In this document: positions 19,179-27,621 of the stretch, in pieces
Position numbering within the stretch: position 1 is the first letter of the stretch
How the letters are laid out: the number at the start of each line of letters is the position of its first letter
NCBI GenBank assembly: GCA_022844485.1
Contig: JALHLQ010000002.1
Location: 185,416-249,415 of the forward strand
Direction of reading: 5' to 3'
DNA from: Xanthobacteraceae bacterium
GTDB lineage: Bacteria; Pseudomonadota; Alphaproteobacteria; Rhizobiales; Xanthobacteraceae
Length of the DNA: 64,000 nt
Notes under the pieces: generated by a model
Seen by the model: the letters and a program-made list of their open reading frames with translations, nothing else
Databases searched by the model: none
What the model was told of the DNA's origin: nothing
Translations under genes and position numbers: made by a program

Positions 19179-21050
19179 ATGAGTCTTAGCCAGGCGCTTG
19201 GAACGGCCGTCACCGGGTTGCGGGTGACGCAATCCGGCATGTCGCTGGTCGCGGCCAATATCGCGAATGCGGAGAGCCAGGGCTACGTCAAGAAGAAGCT
19301 GTCGCTGATCACGACATCGGCGGCAGGGGCCGCCGTCAGCGTCCGCATCGGCGCGATCAACCGCGAGCTCGATCTGTTCGTGCAGCGGCAACTGCGCGTC
19401 GAGGCCGCAGGCGGCGCCTATGCCGACGCGCGCGCGGAGTTCTATACGCGGCTCCAGCAAATCTATGGGCAGCCGGGAACCCAATCCGCGCTCGAGACGA
19501 TCTTCAACGAATTCACCGCCGCCGTTCAAAGCCTGACGACGAGCCCGGATTCGGCGTCCACGCGCACCGCGGTTCTCAACACGGCGCAGGTCCTCGCGCA
19601 ACAGCTCAACGGGATGACGACCGACGTCCAGGCGTTGCGCACCGATGCCGAGCTCGGGCTCTCGGCCGCGGTGCAGCAGGCGAACCAGGCGATCGCACAA
19701 ATCGCGCGGCTCAATCAGCAGCTTGGAACGGCCAGCCCGAGCGATGCGACCACGGCTGTCCTGCTCGATCAGCGCGATTTCTACATCGACCAGTTGGCAG
19801 AATTGATGGATGTCCGCGTGGTCGGCGGAGACTTCAATCAGGTGACCGTGTTCACCAATTCCGGGATCGAGCTCGTCGGCACGCAGCCCGCGTTGCTCAA
19901 CTTCGATGCGGCGGGCACCGTGTCTCCGAACTCGGTTTGGAGCCCCGATCCGGCGGTGCGGACGGTGGGCACGATCGGTCTGAAATCGCCGAACGGCGGA
20001 TTGGTGGATTTGATCGCGAATACCGCTTTCCGCTCGGGCCGGATCGCGGCCTTGATCGAATTGCGCGACGGGATCCTTCCGGAAGCGCAAGCCCAGCTCG
20101 ACGAGATCGCCGCTGCGCTCGCGCGCGCGATGTCGGACCGGACGACGCCCGGGACGGCGGCGGTGTCGGGCGCGCAAACGGGTTTCGATGTCGACGCCGG
20201 CCCGCTCCTCAACGGCAACCGCATTTCGTTGACCTATACCGACGTGGCCAGCGGAACCCAGCGGCAGGTCACGATCGTGCGCGTGGACGACGCGAGCCTT
20301 CTGCCGTTGCCGAACGCGCAAACGCCGAACCCGAATGACCAGGTCATCGGCGTCGATTTTTCGGGAGGATTGGCCTCCGTCGTGGCGCAGCTCAACGCCG
20401 CGCTCGGGGGGACCGGCATGCAGATCTCGAATCCGGCCGGAACGACTTTGCGTTTCCTCGACGACGGGCTCAGCAACCTCGTCAATGTCGATGCCGTAAG
20501 CGCGACCGCCACCGTCACGTCGTTGACCGGCGGCAGCGCCGAATTCCCGTTCTTCCTCGACGCGACCGGGCCGTTCAGCGGCGCGCTGACGAATCTCGGC
20601 TCGCAGGCCATCGGATTCGCTGGCCGGATCACGGTCAACAGCGCGCTATTCAGCAATCCGTCGCGGCTCGTTGTCTACCAAACCGCGCCATTGACGCCGG
20701 CCGGCGACGGCCTGCGGCCGAATTTCATCTTCAACCGCCTGACCAAGGACAATCTCGAGTTTTCGACCGCAAGCGGCGTGGGCACCGTGGCCGCCCCGTT
20801 CTCGGGTACGCTCACCGCCTTTCTGCGGCAGGTCATCAGCCAGCAGGGCGACGCGGCGGCCACGGCGCAGAGTCTGAAAGAGGGCCAGGATATCGTCGTC
20901 AACACGCTGCAACAGCGTTTCGCCGAGCAATCCGCCGTCAATATTGACGAGGAGATGTCGACCCTTCTCAAATTGCAGACGGCCTATGGCGCGAATGCCC
21001 GCGTCATGTCGACAGTGAAGGAGATGCTTGAGCTCCTGATGAGGTTGTAG
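19179..21050 (+). CDS. flgK: Flagellar hook-associated protein 1 FlgK
   Basis: The 623-residue protein begins MSLSQALGTAVTGLRVTQSG, with NIANAESQGYVKK as the rod/hook N-terminal motif. The C-terminus, VNIDEEMSTLLKLQTAYGANARVMSTVKEM, is typical of FlgK. A central Ala/Thr-rich part forms surface domains. FlgK is the first junction protein between hook and filament. It lies 33 bases after flgE and two bases before flgL. Confidence 0.95.
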   Translation: MSLSQALGTAVTGLRVTQSGMSLVAANIANAESQGYVKKKLSLITTSAAGAAVSVRIGAINRELDLFVQRQLRVEAAGGAYADARAEFYTRLQQIYGQPGTQSALETIFNEFTAAVQSLTTSPDSASTRTAVLNTAQVLAQQLNGMTTDVQALRTDAELGLSAAVQQANQAIAQIARLNQQLGTASPSDATTAVLLDQRDFYIDQLAELMDVRVVGGDFNQVTVFTNSGIELVGTQPALLNFDAAGTVSPNSVWSPDPAVRTVGTIGLKSPNGGLVDLIANTAFRSGRIAALIELRDGILPEAQAQLDEIAAALARAMSDRTTPGTAAVSGAQTGFDVDAGPLLNGNRISLTYTDVASGTQRQVTIVRVDDASLLPLPNAQTPNPNDQVIGVDFSGGLASVVAQLNAALGGTGMQISNPAGTTLRFLDDGLSNLVNVDAVSATATVTSLTGGSAEFPFFLDATGPFSGALTNLGSQAIGFAGRITVNSALFSNPSRLVVYQTAPLTPAGDGLRPNFIFNRLTKDNLEFSTASGVGTVAAPFSGTLTAFLRQVISQQGDAAATAQSLKEGQDIVVNTLQQRFAEQSAVNIDEEMSTLLKLQTAYGANARVMSTVKEMLELLMRL

Positions 21051-21052
21051 TC

Positions 21053-23173
21053 ATGGCCATCAGCGGTCTCGGTACGTCGTCCGCCTTGAGCGTCAATTCG
21101 CTTATCTCGCTCCGATCGCGGCTGAACGATCTGGAGCGGCAGCTCGGCAGCGGCAAGAAGTCCATCGACTATGCCGGGCTCGGGATCGACCGCGGGCTGT
21201 CGGTCGGACTGCGCGCGCGGATGACCGCGATCAAGACCTACAAGGACACGATCACCAACGTCGACGTCAGACTGAAACTGGCGCAGTCGGCTCTCACGCG
21301 TATCAGCAGCATCACGCGTTCGGTCAAGAGCGTGACGCAAATGTCGCCGTTCGAAATCGACGGCAGCGGGCAGACCAATGCGCAGCGCAGCGCGCAGACC
21401 CAGCTCGACGAGATCTTCTCGCTTCTCAATACACGGGCGGGCGACCGCTATCTGTTTTCCGGGCGGGCGGTCGACACGCCGGCGACCGACACTTACGCGC
21501 GGATCATGAACGGCGATCTGACACGTGCCGGTTTCAAGCAGGTGATGACCGAGCGCAGAGATGCCGATCTCGGCGTCACTGGGTTGGGACGCGTCGTCGT
21601 ACCGCCATTGCCGCCGAACGTGCCCGCGCAATTCGTCGGCACCGGCGCTACGATTGCGCCTGATGCCGCAGCGAGTGTGACGGGGAGCACCAATATCGCC
21701 GCGCTTGTCTCGGTCGGCGGAACCCTTCAGTTCAATGGAACGCCGATTGCGATCCCGCCGGGCGCCAACGCGGCGGCGGTCGAAGCGGCGATCGATGCGC
21801 AGACCGGCGTGACAGGCGTCAGCGCCGCCATCGTCGCAAACCAGCTCGTGCTCACGAGCAGCAATGCCGATACGGCGATCGACATCGGCGCCGGGTCCAC
21901 GCCCGCCATCCTGACTGAACTCGGATTGAATCTCGGGCTGACGAATCCGACCAATCTTCTCACCCAAGGCGCGGCCGCCGCGGGCCAAACGCTCACGGTC
22001 ACCATCGGTGCGAACCCGACCTTGACCGTCACTTTCGGCAACAATGTCGGCGAGGTTTCCACGCTCGCGGAATTGAATGCGGCGCTCGGCACGATCGTCG
22101 GCGGGACGGCATCGGTCAATCTCGTGAACGGCAATATCAGCGTTGCGGCCACGAGCACGACGGACTTGATCGTGGTCGGCGGCACGGCGAACGCCGCAAC
22201 GTTCGGCATTCAATCACTGACGACCGGCCCCACGAATACCGTGACGCTGAGCGAAGACGTCGCCGGTCATCCCTTTGGCTTCAAGCTCGCCGGCGTGACG
22301 ACGAACATGACCGGCGCAATAGCAGCGGGTCCGGCCGGCGCGCCAGCCTCGATCACGGTCAACCTCACGCAGAATCCGACCAATGGACAAACCGTCCGCT
22401 TCAGCTTCACGCTGCCGGACGGCTCGACCGAAGATCTCACGCTCACCGCTTCCACCGCGGCGCTTCCCGGGCCGCAGCAATTCGCCATCGGCGCCTCGCC
22501 GGCCGCCACCGCCGCCAATCTCCAGGGCCTTCTGACCAGCGAGATCGGCAAACTCGCGCGCACCTCGCTCACGGCGGCGTCCGGCATCGCCGCGTCACGA
22601 AACTTCTTCGATATTAATACCGGCCAGCCGCCGCTGCGGGTGGCCGGCCCGCCCTTCAACACCGCCACGGCCCTGGTCGCGGGCACGGCCGCGAACACCG
22701 TGTTCTGGTACACGGGTGAAATGGGCACCGATCCTGCGCGCGGAACGGCAGTGGCCCGCGTCGACGAGTCCATTTCCGTGTCCTACGGCATTCGGGCCAA
22801 CGAGCAGCCCTTGCGCTGGGCCGTCGAGCACATCGCGGTGTTCGCGTCCATGACGTTCGGACCGGGCGATCCGGACGGGCAGAACCGCTTTCTGGAGTTG
22901 AACGAGCGGCTTGGTCCGACTCTCGATTTTCCGGCCAGTGTGCAATCCATCGAAGACATCGAGACCGAACTCGCCGGCGCGCATACAGTCATCGCCGCCG
23001 GACGGGAACGGCATCAACAAAATGCGGCGATGGTCGAAGGCCTGCTCGATTCCGTGGAGGGCGTGACGCAGGAGGAGGTCGGGGCGAAAATCCTCGCTCT
23101 GCAAACGCGCCTGCAGGCGTCGCTGCAGACGACCGCGATGCTCTTCCGCACGAGCATCATCGATTATCTGTGA
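21053..23173 (+). CDS. flgL: Flagellar hook-associated protein 3 FlgL, oversized
   Basis: The 706-residue protein is about twice the usual FlgL length. The N-terminus carries the flagellin-like signature SLRSRLNDLERQLGSGKKS, and the C-terminus ends KILALQTRLQASLQTTAMLF, both typical of FlgL/flagellin D0-D1. Residues 194-389 hold the module shared with FlgE, and a further beta-rich stretch extends to about residue 560. It converges on flaF, whose stop is five bases away. Confidence 0.92.
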   Translation: MAISGLGTSSALSVNSLISLRSRLNDLERQLGSGKKSIDYAGLGIDRGLSVGLRARMTAIKTYKDTITNVDVRLKLAQSALTRISSITRSVKSVTQMSPFEIDGSGQTNAQRSAQTQLDEIFSLLNTRAGDRYLFSGRAVDTPATDTYARIMNGDLTRAGFKQVMTERRDADLGVTGLGRVVVPPLPPNVPAQFVGTGATIAPDAAASVTGSTNIAALVSVGGTLQFNGTPIAIPPGANAAAVEAAIDAQTGVTGVSAAIVANQLVLTSSNADTAIDIGAGSTPAILTELGLNLGLTNPTNLLTQGAAAAGQTLTVTIGANPTLTVTFGNNVGEVSTLAELNAALGTIVGGTASVNLVNGNISVAATSTTDLIVVGGTANAATFGIQSLTTGPTNTVTLSEDVAGHPFGFKLAGVTTNMTGAIAAGPAGAPASITVNLTQNPTNGQTVRFSFTLPDGSTEDLTLTASTAALPGPQQFAIGASPAATAANLQGLLTSEIGKLARTSLTAASGIAASRNFFDINTGQPPLRVAGPPFNTATALVAGTAANTVFWYTGEMGTDPARGTAVARVDESISVSYGIRANEQPLRWAVEHIAVFASMTFGPGDPDGQNRFLELNERLGPTLDFPASVQSIEDIETELAGAHTVIAAGRERHQQNAAMVEGLLDSVEGVTQEEVGAKILALQTRLQASLQTTAMLFRTSIIDYL
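21632..22220 (+). repeat. Hook-type variable module, FlgL copy
   Basis: This is the flgL copy of the module described in flgE. Both copies start with a G-A-(S/T)-I-x-P-D-A anchor and end FGIQ(T/S)L, with shared internal anchors throughout; the DNA is visibly related but substantially diverged, so the event is not recent. Confidence 0.75.
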
Positions 23174-23177
23174 GGGA

Positions 23178-23540
23178 TCAGCGGCCTTGTAGGCCGGCCG
23201 CAATCTCGCGATTGATGTTGATCAGCGGAGAAAGCTTCTCGCGCCGCGGGTCGGTCATCATCGACACGGTCTGTTTCATGACGAAGACGCCGAGATTGGC
23301 AAGGTTCTGACGCACCTCGCGCGGCAGCGGGTGTTTTTGATCGGTCAATGAGGTGAGGAAAACCGACCAGAGCTTTCGATTGTAGAGCAGCGCTTCATCA
23401 AGAGCACCGCCACGTGCGTCCCAGTTTTCATGGACCGTTTGCAGTCGAGCGGCGGCCTTAAGAAGCAAACTCGCTTCGAGGTCGCGAGGACTCGCAGTCT
23501 GTTTGGCCACCTTGCCGTAGGCCTGAGCCGCATGATGCAT
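23178..23540 (-). CDS. flaF: Flagellar biosynthesis regulator FlaF
   Basis: The 120-residue protein begins MHHAAQAYGKVAKQTASPRD and ends near MTDPRREKLSPLININREIA, both characteristic of FlaF. FlaF opposes FlbT in controlling flagellin translation and is needed for filament assembly in Caulobacter. Its start lies inside flbT, giving an 83-base overlap in a different frame. No good ribosome-binding site is visible, which suggests translational coupling to flbT. Confidence 0.9.
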   Translation of the reverse strand: MHHAAQAYGKVAKQTASPRDLEASLLLKAAARLQTVHENWDARGGALDEALLYNRKLWSVFLTSLTDQKHPLPREVRQNLANLGVFVMKQTVSMMTDPRREKLSPLININREIAAGLQGR

Positions 23541-23916
23541 TGTGCAGGAGATCCGTTTCGAGGGCGATCAATTTTCGCGCTTCTTTCAAAGCCTTATACA
23601 TCTCCCCCGTTAAGATATGATTATTGATCGCCTCGATGTAGGGCCAGGTGCTGGGAGCAGCCTGCACAATGTCGCGCACCAGTGCGAAATAGATCTCGTG
23701 GTGGGCGCGCGGGTCTTTTGAGGTGTACATCAGCTGAACAGCGAGATAGATGCGCTTCGCCGGCGTGTCCGCCGTGTCCACCGTCATGATGTCCTTCTCG
23801 CGCAAGATCGGCGCCTCGCCTTCGATCAACAGGCGCGTGCGCTGATCGTCGTTGGTGACGACGCAGTCGCCGATGATGATGCGCTCGCCCGGCTTCAGCT
23901 CGACTTTCAGCGCCAT
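23458..23916 (-). CDS. flbT: Flagellin mRNA regulator FlbT
   Basis: The 152-residue protein starts MALKVELKPGERIIIGDCVV and includes DTPAKRIYLAVQLMY and AINNHILTGEMYKALKEARK, the FlbT signature. FlbT binds the flagellin 5' untranslated region and represses flagellin until the hook is complete (Caulobacter). The conserved domain ends near residue 125; the final 27 residues are encoded in the region overlapping flaF and look unconserved. GGAGG precedes the start. A CtrA-type box lies 51 bases upstream. Confidence 0.92.
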   Translation of the reverse strand: MALKVELKPGERIIIGDCVVTNDDQRTRLLIEGEAPILREKDIMTVDTADTPAKRIYLAVQLMYTSKDPRAHHEIYFALVRDIVQAAPSTWPYIEAINNHILTGEMYKALKEARKLIALETDLLHNASCGSGLRQGGQTDCESSRPRSEFAS

Positions 23917-23966
23917 GGCCGCCTCCGCGTTTGAGAATCGTTGATGTCGATGCTTGGCGAGGGGCG

Positions 23967-23981
23967 TTAACAGACCCTTAA
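23967..23981 (-). promoter_or_regulatory. CtrA-type box upstream of flbT
   Basis: TTAA at 23967-23970 and 23978-23981 with seven bases between, the second followed by C. It sits between the flagellin terminator and the flbT start. Confidence 0.65.
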
Positions 23982-23984
23982 CGA

Positions 23985-24014
23985 AAAGCGGCGGAGCCGA
24001 AACTCCGCCGCTTT
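23985..24014 (-). terminator. Rho-independent terminator of flagellin 1
   Basis: AAAGCGGCGGAG (23985-23996) pairs perfectly with CTCCGCCGCTTT (24003-24014) around a 6-base loop. On the minus strand it is followed by a T run. It begins 18 bases after the flagellin stop. Confidence 0.85.
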
Positions 24015-24032
24015 CTTTCTCTCCGAAGCGGA

Positions 24033-25532
24033 TCAGCCGAAGAGCCGCAGCACGGCCTGGTCGGCTTGCGACGACAGGGCGAGGGCGGTGGTCGAGAGCT
24101 GCTGGCGCGTCTGCAGGGCCAGCATGTTCGCGCCTTCCTCGTTGGTGTCGGCGAGGACGAGGGCGTCGGCGCCGGTCTGCAGCGTGTTGATCAGGTTCTT
24201 GGTGAAATCCTGGCGGGTCTGCACGGTCGAGAGGTTCGAGCCGAACTTGGAGGCTTGCGTGCGCAGCGTGCGCAAGGCCCCGTCCAGGGAACCGATGGTC
24301 GTATCGATGAAGGAGTCGGACTGGAAGTTCGTGCCCGTCACTTGCGAGAGGCCGAGACCCGTGGCCGTAAACGTCACGCCTGCGATGGTGAGGGAGCTTG
24401 TGCCGTCTTCGTTGAACACGACCTTGAGGTTCGCGCCGTTGAGCAGGTTGATGCCGTTGTAGGATGCGTCCTGCGCCAGCGTGTCGAGCTGGGAGAGGAC
24501 GTTATTGTAATCCTGCTGTAAGCTGGCGCGCGTGGCGTTATTGCCCGTCACGACGGTGAGCACGCCGCTGGTGGTGCCGTTGGTGAAGCCGAGAGCGGTC
24601 TGGATGCCGGCTGTGGACGCCGTCAGGGCCAGGCTGGTCTGGGTCGCACCGGAGGCGACGCTGAAGGTCGAGGTGGTGGCGCCGAAGGAATGCGTCAGCC
24701 CCGAGATGTTGGCGACCGCCGCGCTGAACTCGGCCCGGGTCGACACTTGACCCGCGGCGGTGCCGAAGGTGATCTGCGTCGTCGCGCCACCGTTGACGGC
24801 GATGTTCAACGTTTGACCGTTGGCGCCGGTGATCGTGTCGAACAGACTGGTCGAGGCATAGGCGGCGTTCGTCAAGCCGGTGTTGACGGACGCTGCCGAG
24901 ATCGTGAAATCGATGTCGGCATCCACCGCGTCGAGCCTGAGATCGTTGCCGCCGCCGCCGGTCGTCAGCGTCACTCGCCCCGTATAGCCCGCCGTGGTGA
25001 GCTCGGTCGCAAGGTCGGCCTGGAGACCGGTGAGGATTTCGGCGTAGGTTGCAGCGCCGCTGGAGGTGAAGTTGACGGTGCGCGCCGCGCCGCCGTTGAT
25101 CGCAATGTCGAACGTATAGAGTGTCGCATTCGCCACGGTGACTGCCGCGCCGTCATGGGAGGCAAGCGTCTCCGCAGCGACCGTACCGCTGACCGTCACC
25201 GCACCATAGGTGGTCGAACTCGGCGCAGGAGATTGACGGGCCTGAGTCGCGATCGACTTCGCCGATTCCACAAGCTTGGTCAGCGAGGTGATTCCCTTAT
25301 CGGCGGCTTCGATCGTCTTCTGCGCCTGGCCGATGGAGTCCAGGAGCGAGTTCAGATCGCGTGCGCGATTGCTCAGCGCCTGCGAGGTGAAGAAATTCGC
25401 CGGATTGTCGAGGGCAGTGTTGACGCGCTTGCCTGTGGCAAGGCGATTCTGCGTCAAGCCCATCAAGTCAGCCGTATTTTGCAGAGCGAGCAGGTTTTGC
25501 CGCACGCCGGCCGAAAGCACGATCTCACTCAT
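24033..25532 (-). CDS. Flagellin, copy 1
   Basis: The 499-residue filament protein opens MSEIVLSAGVRQNLLALQNT, with QNRLATGKRVNTALDNPANF, and closes ALQTRQQLSTTALALSSQAD...VLRLFG, the conserved D0/D1 helices. The middle, roughly residues 118-320, is a Thr/Ala/Gly beta region; part of it is almost identical in DNA to copy 2. Residues ~228-317 contain GQTLNIAVNGGATTQITFGT and QVSTRAEF, related to the FlgE/FlgL module. It is the downstream member of a tandem pair and has its own terminator. Confidence 0.95.
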   Translation of the reverse strand: MSEIVLSAGVRQNLLALQNTADLMGLTQNRLATGKRVNTALDNPANFFTSQALSNRARDLNSLLDSIGQAQKTIEAADKGITSLTKLVESAKSIATQARQSPAPSSTTYGAVTVSGTVAAETLASHDGAAVTVANATLYTFDIAINGGAARTVNFTSSGAATYAEILTGLQADLATELTTAGYTGRVTLTTGGGGNDLRLDAVDADIDFTISAASVNTGLTNAAYASTSLFDTITGANGQTLNIAVNGGATTQITFGTAAGQVSTRAEFSAAVANISGLTHSFGATTSTFSVASGATQTSLALTASTAGIQTALGFTNGTTSGVLTVVTGNNATRASLQQDYNNVLSQLDTLAQDASYNGINLLNGANLKVVFNEDGTSSLTIAGVTFTATGLGLSQVTGTNFQSDSFIDTTIGSLDGALRTLRTQASKFGSNLSTVQTRQDFTKNLINTLQTGADALVLADTNEEGANMLALQTRQQLSTTALALSSQADQAVLRLFG

Positions 25533-25628
25533 GACGTTTGCGTCCTGTTTAGGTTGCGACGACCGCCCGTTCGGGAACGGCTGAACGCGATCATGAATGG
25601 TTAACCCTAATACCCGGTAAACGAAGTG

Positions 25629-25643
25629 CTAACAGCAGGTTAA
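25629..25643 (-). promoter_or_regulatory. Near-consensus CtrA box upstream of flagellin 1
   Basis: CTAA-CAGCAGG-TTAA followed by C; one mismatch to TTAA-N7-TTAA. It is 97 bases upstream of the flagellin 1 start. A further TTAACC lies at 25611-25616. Confidence 0.4.
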
Positions 25644-25730
25644 CGGCGGTATTGGCCGGCGGGGTGCAGGTTTCGGGAGCGGCTGGAATGAAAATCGTTC
25701 GCCATGTCCCAGGCGAGTGAAGCGAAGCGG

Positions 25731-25818
25731 AACGAGACCCGGGACCCATCGCAAAAGGTGCGAAGCACCAATCTAAAACGATTCGCGAGGGATTCTCTCG
25801 TGGGTCCCGGCTCTCGTT
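25731..25818. repeat. Palindromic intergenic repeat with 18-bp arms
   Basis: AACGAGACCCGGGACCCA at 25731-25748 pairs with 25801-25818 with a single mismatch, around a 52-base centre. It resembles dispersed intergenic palindromes of Bradyrhizobium-like genomes. Confidence 0.65.
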
Positions 25819-25859
25819 CGCGTTTTGCGCTCACCTCGGCCGGGACACGATAAATGAAA

Positions 25860-25883
25860 ACGGCGGGGCTTTGGCCCCGCCGT
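25860..25883 (-). terminator. Rho-independent terminator of flagellin 2
   Basis: ACGGCGGGGC (25860-25869), loop TTTG, and GCCCCGCCGT (25874-25883) form a perfect 10-bp hairpin. On the minus strand it is followed by TTTTCATTT. It begins 24 bases beyond the flagellin stop. Confidence 0.85.
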
Positions 25884-25906
25884 CATGACGCGAAGTCGAG
25901 CGGATC

Positions 25907-27400
25907 TTAGAAGAGCCGCAGCACGGCCTGATCGGCCTGCGAGGAGAGCGACAGCGCCGTCACCGACAGCTGCTGGCGGGTCTGCAAGGCGAGAAGGTTG
26001 GCGCCTTCTTCGTTGGTGTCCGCGAGGACGAGGCTGTCGGCGCCGGTCGTCAGCGTCGCAACCAGGTTCTTGGTGAAATCCTGACGGGTCTGCACCGTGG
26101 TCAGGTTCGAGCCGAACTTGGAGGCCTGCGTGCGCAGCGAGTTCAGGGCCCCGTCCAGCGATGCGATCGTCGTATCGATGAACGAGTCGGACTGGAAGTT
26201 CGTGCCCGTCACTTGCGACAGGCCAAGACCGGTTGAGCCGTAGGTCACGCCGGTGATGGTCAGCGAGCTTGTACCGCCTTCGTTGAACACGACCTTCAGG
26301 CTGCCGCCGTTGAGCAGGTTGATGCCGTTGTAGCCGGCATCCTGCGCCAACTGGTCGATCTGCGTGAGGACCGCGTTGTAGTCCGATTGCAAGCTCGTCC
26401 GCTGGGCGTTTGAGCCGGTCACGACTGTGAGAGCACCCTGAGTCATTCCGTTGGTGAAGCCGAGAGCCGTTCGGACACCCGCAGTCGAGCCAGTGAGCGT
26501 GAGGCTGGTCTGAGTGGATCCAGCGGCCACGCTGAAGGTCGAGGTGGTGGCGCCGAAGGAATGCGTCAGCCCCGAGATGTTGGCGACCGCCGCGCTGAAC
26601 TCAGCCCGGGTCGATACCTGACCCGTCGCGGTGCCGAAGGTGATCTGCGTGGTCGCGCCGCCGTTGACCGCGATGTCCAAGGTCTGACCGTTGGCGCCGC
26701 CGATCGTGTCGAACAGGCTGGTCGAGGCGTAGGCCGCGTTCGTCAAGCCGGTGTTGACGGACGCTGCCGAGATCGTGAAATCGATGTCGGCATCCACCGC
26801 ATCGAGCTTGAGATCGTTGCCGCCGCCGCCGGTCGTCAGCGTCACTCGCCCCGTATAGCCCGCCGTGGTGAGCTCGGTCGCAAGGTCGGCCTGGAGACCG
26901 GCGAGGATTTCGGCGTAGGTTGCAGCGCCGCTGGAGGTGAAGTTGACGGTGCGTGCCGCGCCGCCGTTGATCGCAATGTCGAACGTATAGAGTGTCGCAT
27001 TCGCCACGGTGACTGCCGCGCCGTCATGGGAGGCGAGCGTCTCCGCCGCGATCGTGTTGCTGACCGACACCGCGCCGTAGGTCGTCGAGCTCGGCGCGGG
27101 AGCCTGACGCGCCTGCTTGGCAATCGACTTCGCGGATTCGACAAGCTTGGTGAGTGAGGACAGACCCTTGTCGGCCGCCTCGAGCGTCTTCTGCGCCTGG
27201 CCGATGGAGTCCAGGAGCGAGTTCAGATCGCGCGCGCGGTTCGAGAGAGACTGCGAGGTGAAGAAGTTCGACGGGTTGTCGAGGGCCGAGTTGACCTTCT
27301 TGCCCGTTGCCAGCCGGTTCTGGGTCTGGCCGGTGAGGGCGGCGGTGTTCTGCAGCGAGAGAAGATTCTGCCGCACGCCGGCGGAGAGGACAACACTCAT
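25907..27400 (-). CDS. Flagellin, copy 2
   Basis: The 497-residue paralogue of the downstream flagellin begins MSVVLSAGVRQNLLSLQNTA and ends SSQADQAVLRLF. The D0/D1 ends differ at scattered positions from copy 1, whereas residues about 118-240 are nearly identical, and the corresponding DNA (26700-27045) matches 24840-25185 with only a handful of differences. It carries the same GQTLDIAVNGGATTQITFGT element. Direct 12-bp repeats lie just upstream of its start. Confidence 0.95.
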   Translation of the reverse strand: MSVVLSAGVRQNLLSLQNTAALTGQTQNRLATGKKVNSALDNPSNFFTSQSLSNRARDLNSLLDSIGQAQKTLEAADKGLSSLTKLVESAKSIAKQARQAPAPSSTTYGAVSVSNTIAAETLASHDGAAVTVANATLYTFDIAINGGAARTVNFTSSGAATYAEILAGLQADLATELTTAGYTGRVTLTTGGGGNDLKLDAVDADIDFTISAASVNTGLTNAAYASTSLFDTIGGANGQTLDIAVNGGATTQITFGTATGQVSTRAEFSAAVANISGLTHSFGATTSTFSVAAGSTQTSLTLTGSTAGVRTALGFTNGMTQGALTVVTGSNAQRTSLQSDYNAVLTQIDQLAQDAGYNGINLLNGGSLKVVFNEGGTSSLTITGVTYGSTGLGLSQVTGTNFQSDSFIDTTIASLDGALNSLRTQASKFGSNLTTVQTRQDFTKNLVATLTTGADSLVLADTNEEGANLLALQTRQQLSVTALSLSSQADQAVLRLF

Positions 27401-27421
27401 GACGCTACCTTTCTGGTCGAT

Positions 27422-27450
27422 GCCGTACTGGCCGAGCGGCCGTACTGGCC
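27422..27450 (-). repeat. Two 12-bp direct repeats upstream of flagellin 2
   Basis: GCCGTACTGGCC occurs at 27422-27433 and again at 27439-27450, a 17-base period, 22-50 bases before the flagellin start. In this leader position they could be a regulator site or an mRNA element such as a FlbT target. Confidence 0.45.
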
Positions 27451-27621
27451 GTTGCTACATGCCGATCATCCAGATCGACGGGCGCAAAATCGCATGCAGG
27501 CTCGTAAGGCCGTGTAAAAAAACATGGTTAATGAAAGCTGAGCGCAGGGATCGAAGGCGAGAGTGATCAATGCGTTAAAGAGAAACGGGAGGCTTGCAGG
27601 ATCGGGCGGTATCGCCAGCGC

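Larger units (their letters stand above)
25533..25906. other. Intergenic region between the two flagellin genes
   Basis: This 374-base gap holds a near-consensus CtrA site, an 18-bp-arm palindromic repeat and the terminator of flagellin 2, all listed separately. No sigma-54 GG-N10-GC element is visible before flagellin 1. Confidence 0.6.

Noticed and set aside
16905..20321. A 1138-codon open frame antisense to flgE and flgK
   Set aside because: It is an artefact of high GC and the codon bias of the sense genes: Arg/Asp/Gly-rich with no domain, and the sense strand has unmistakable FlgE/FlgK ends.
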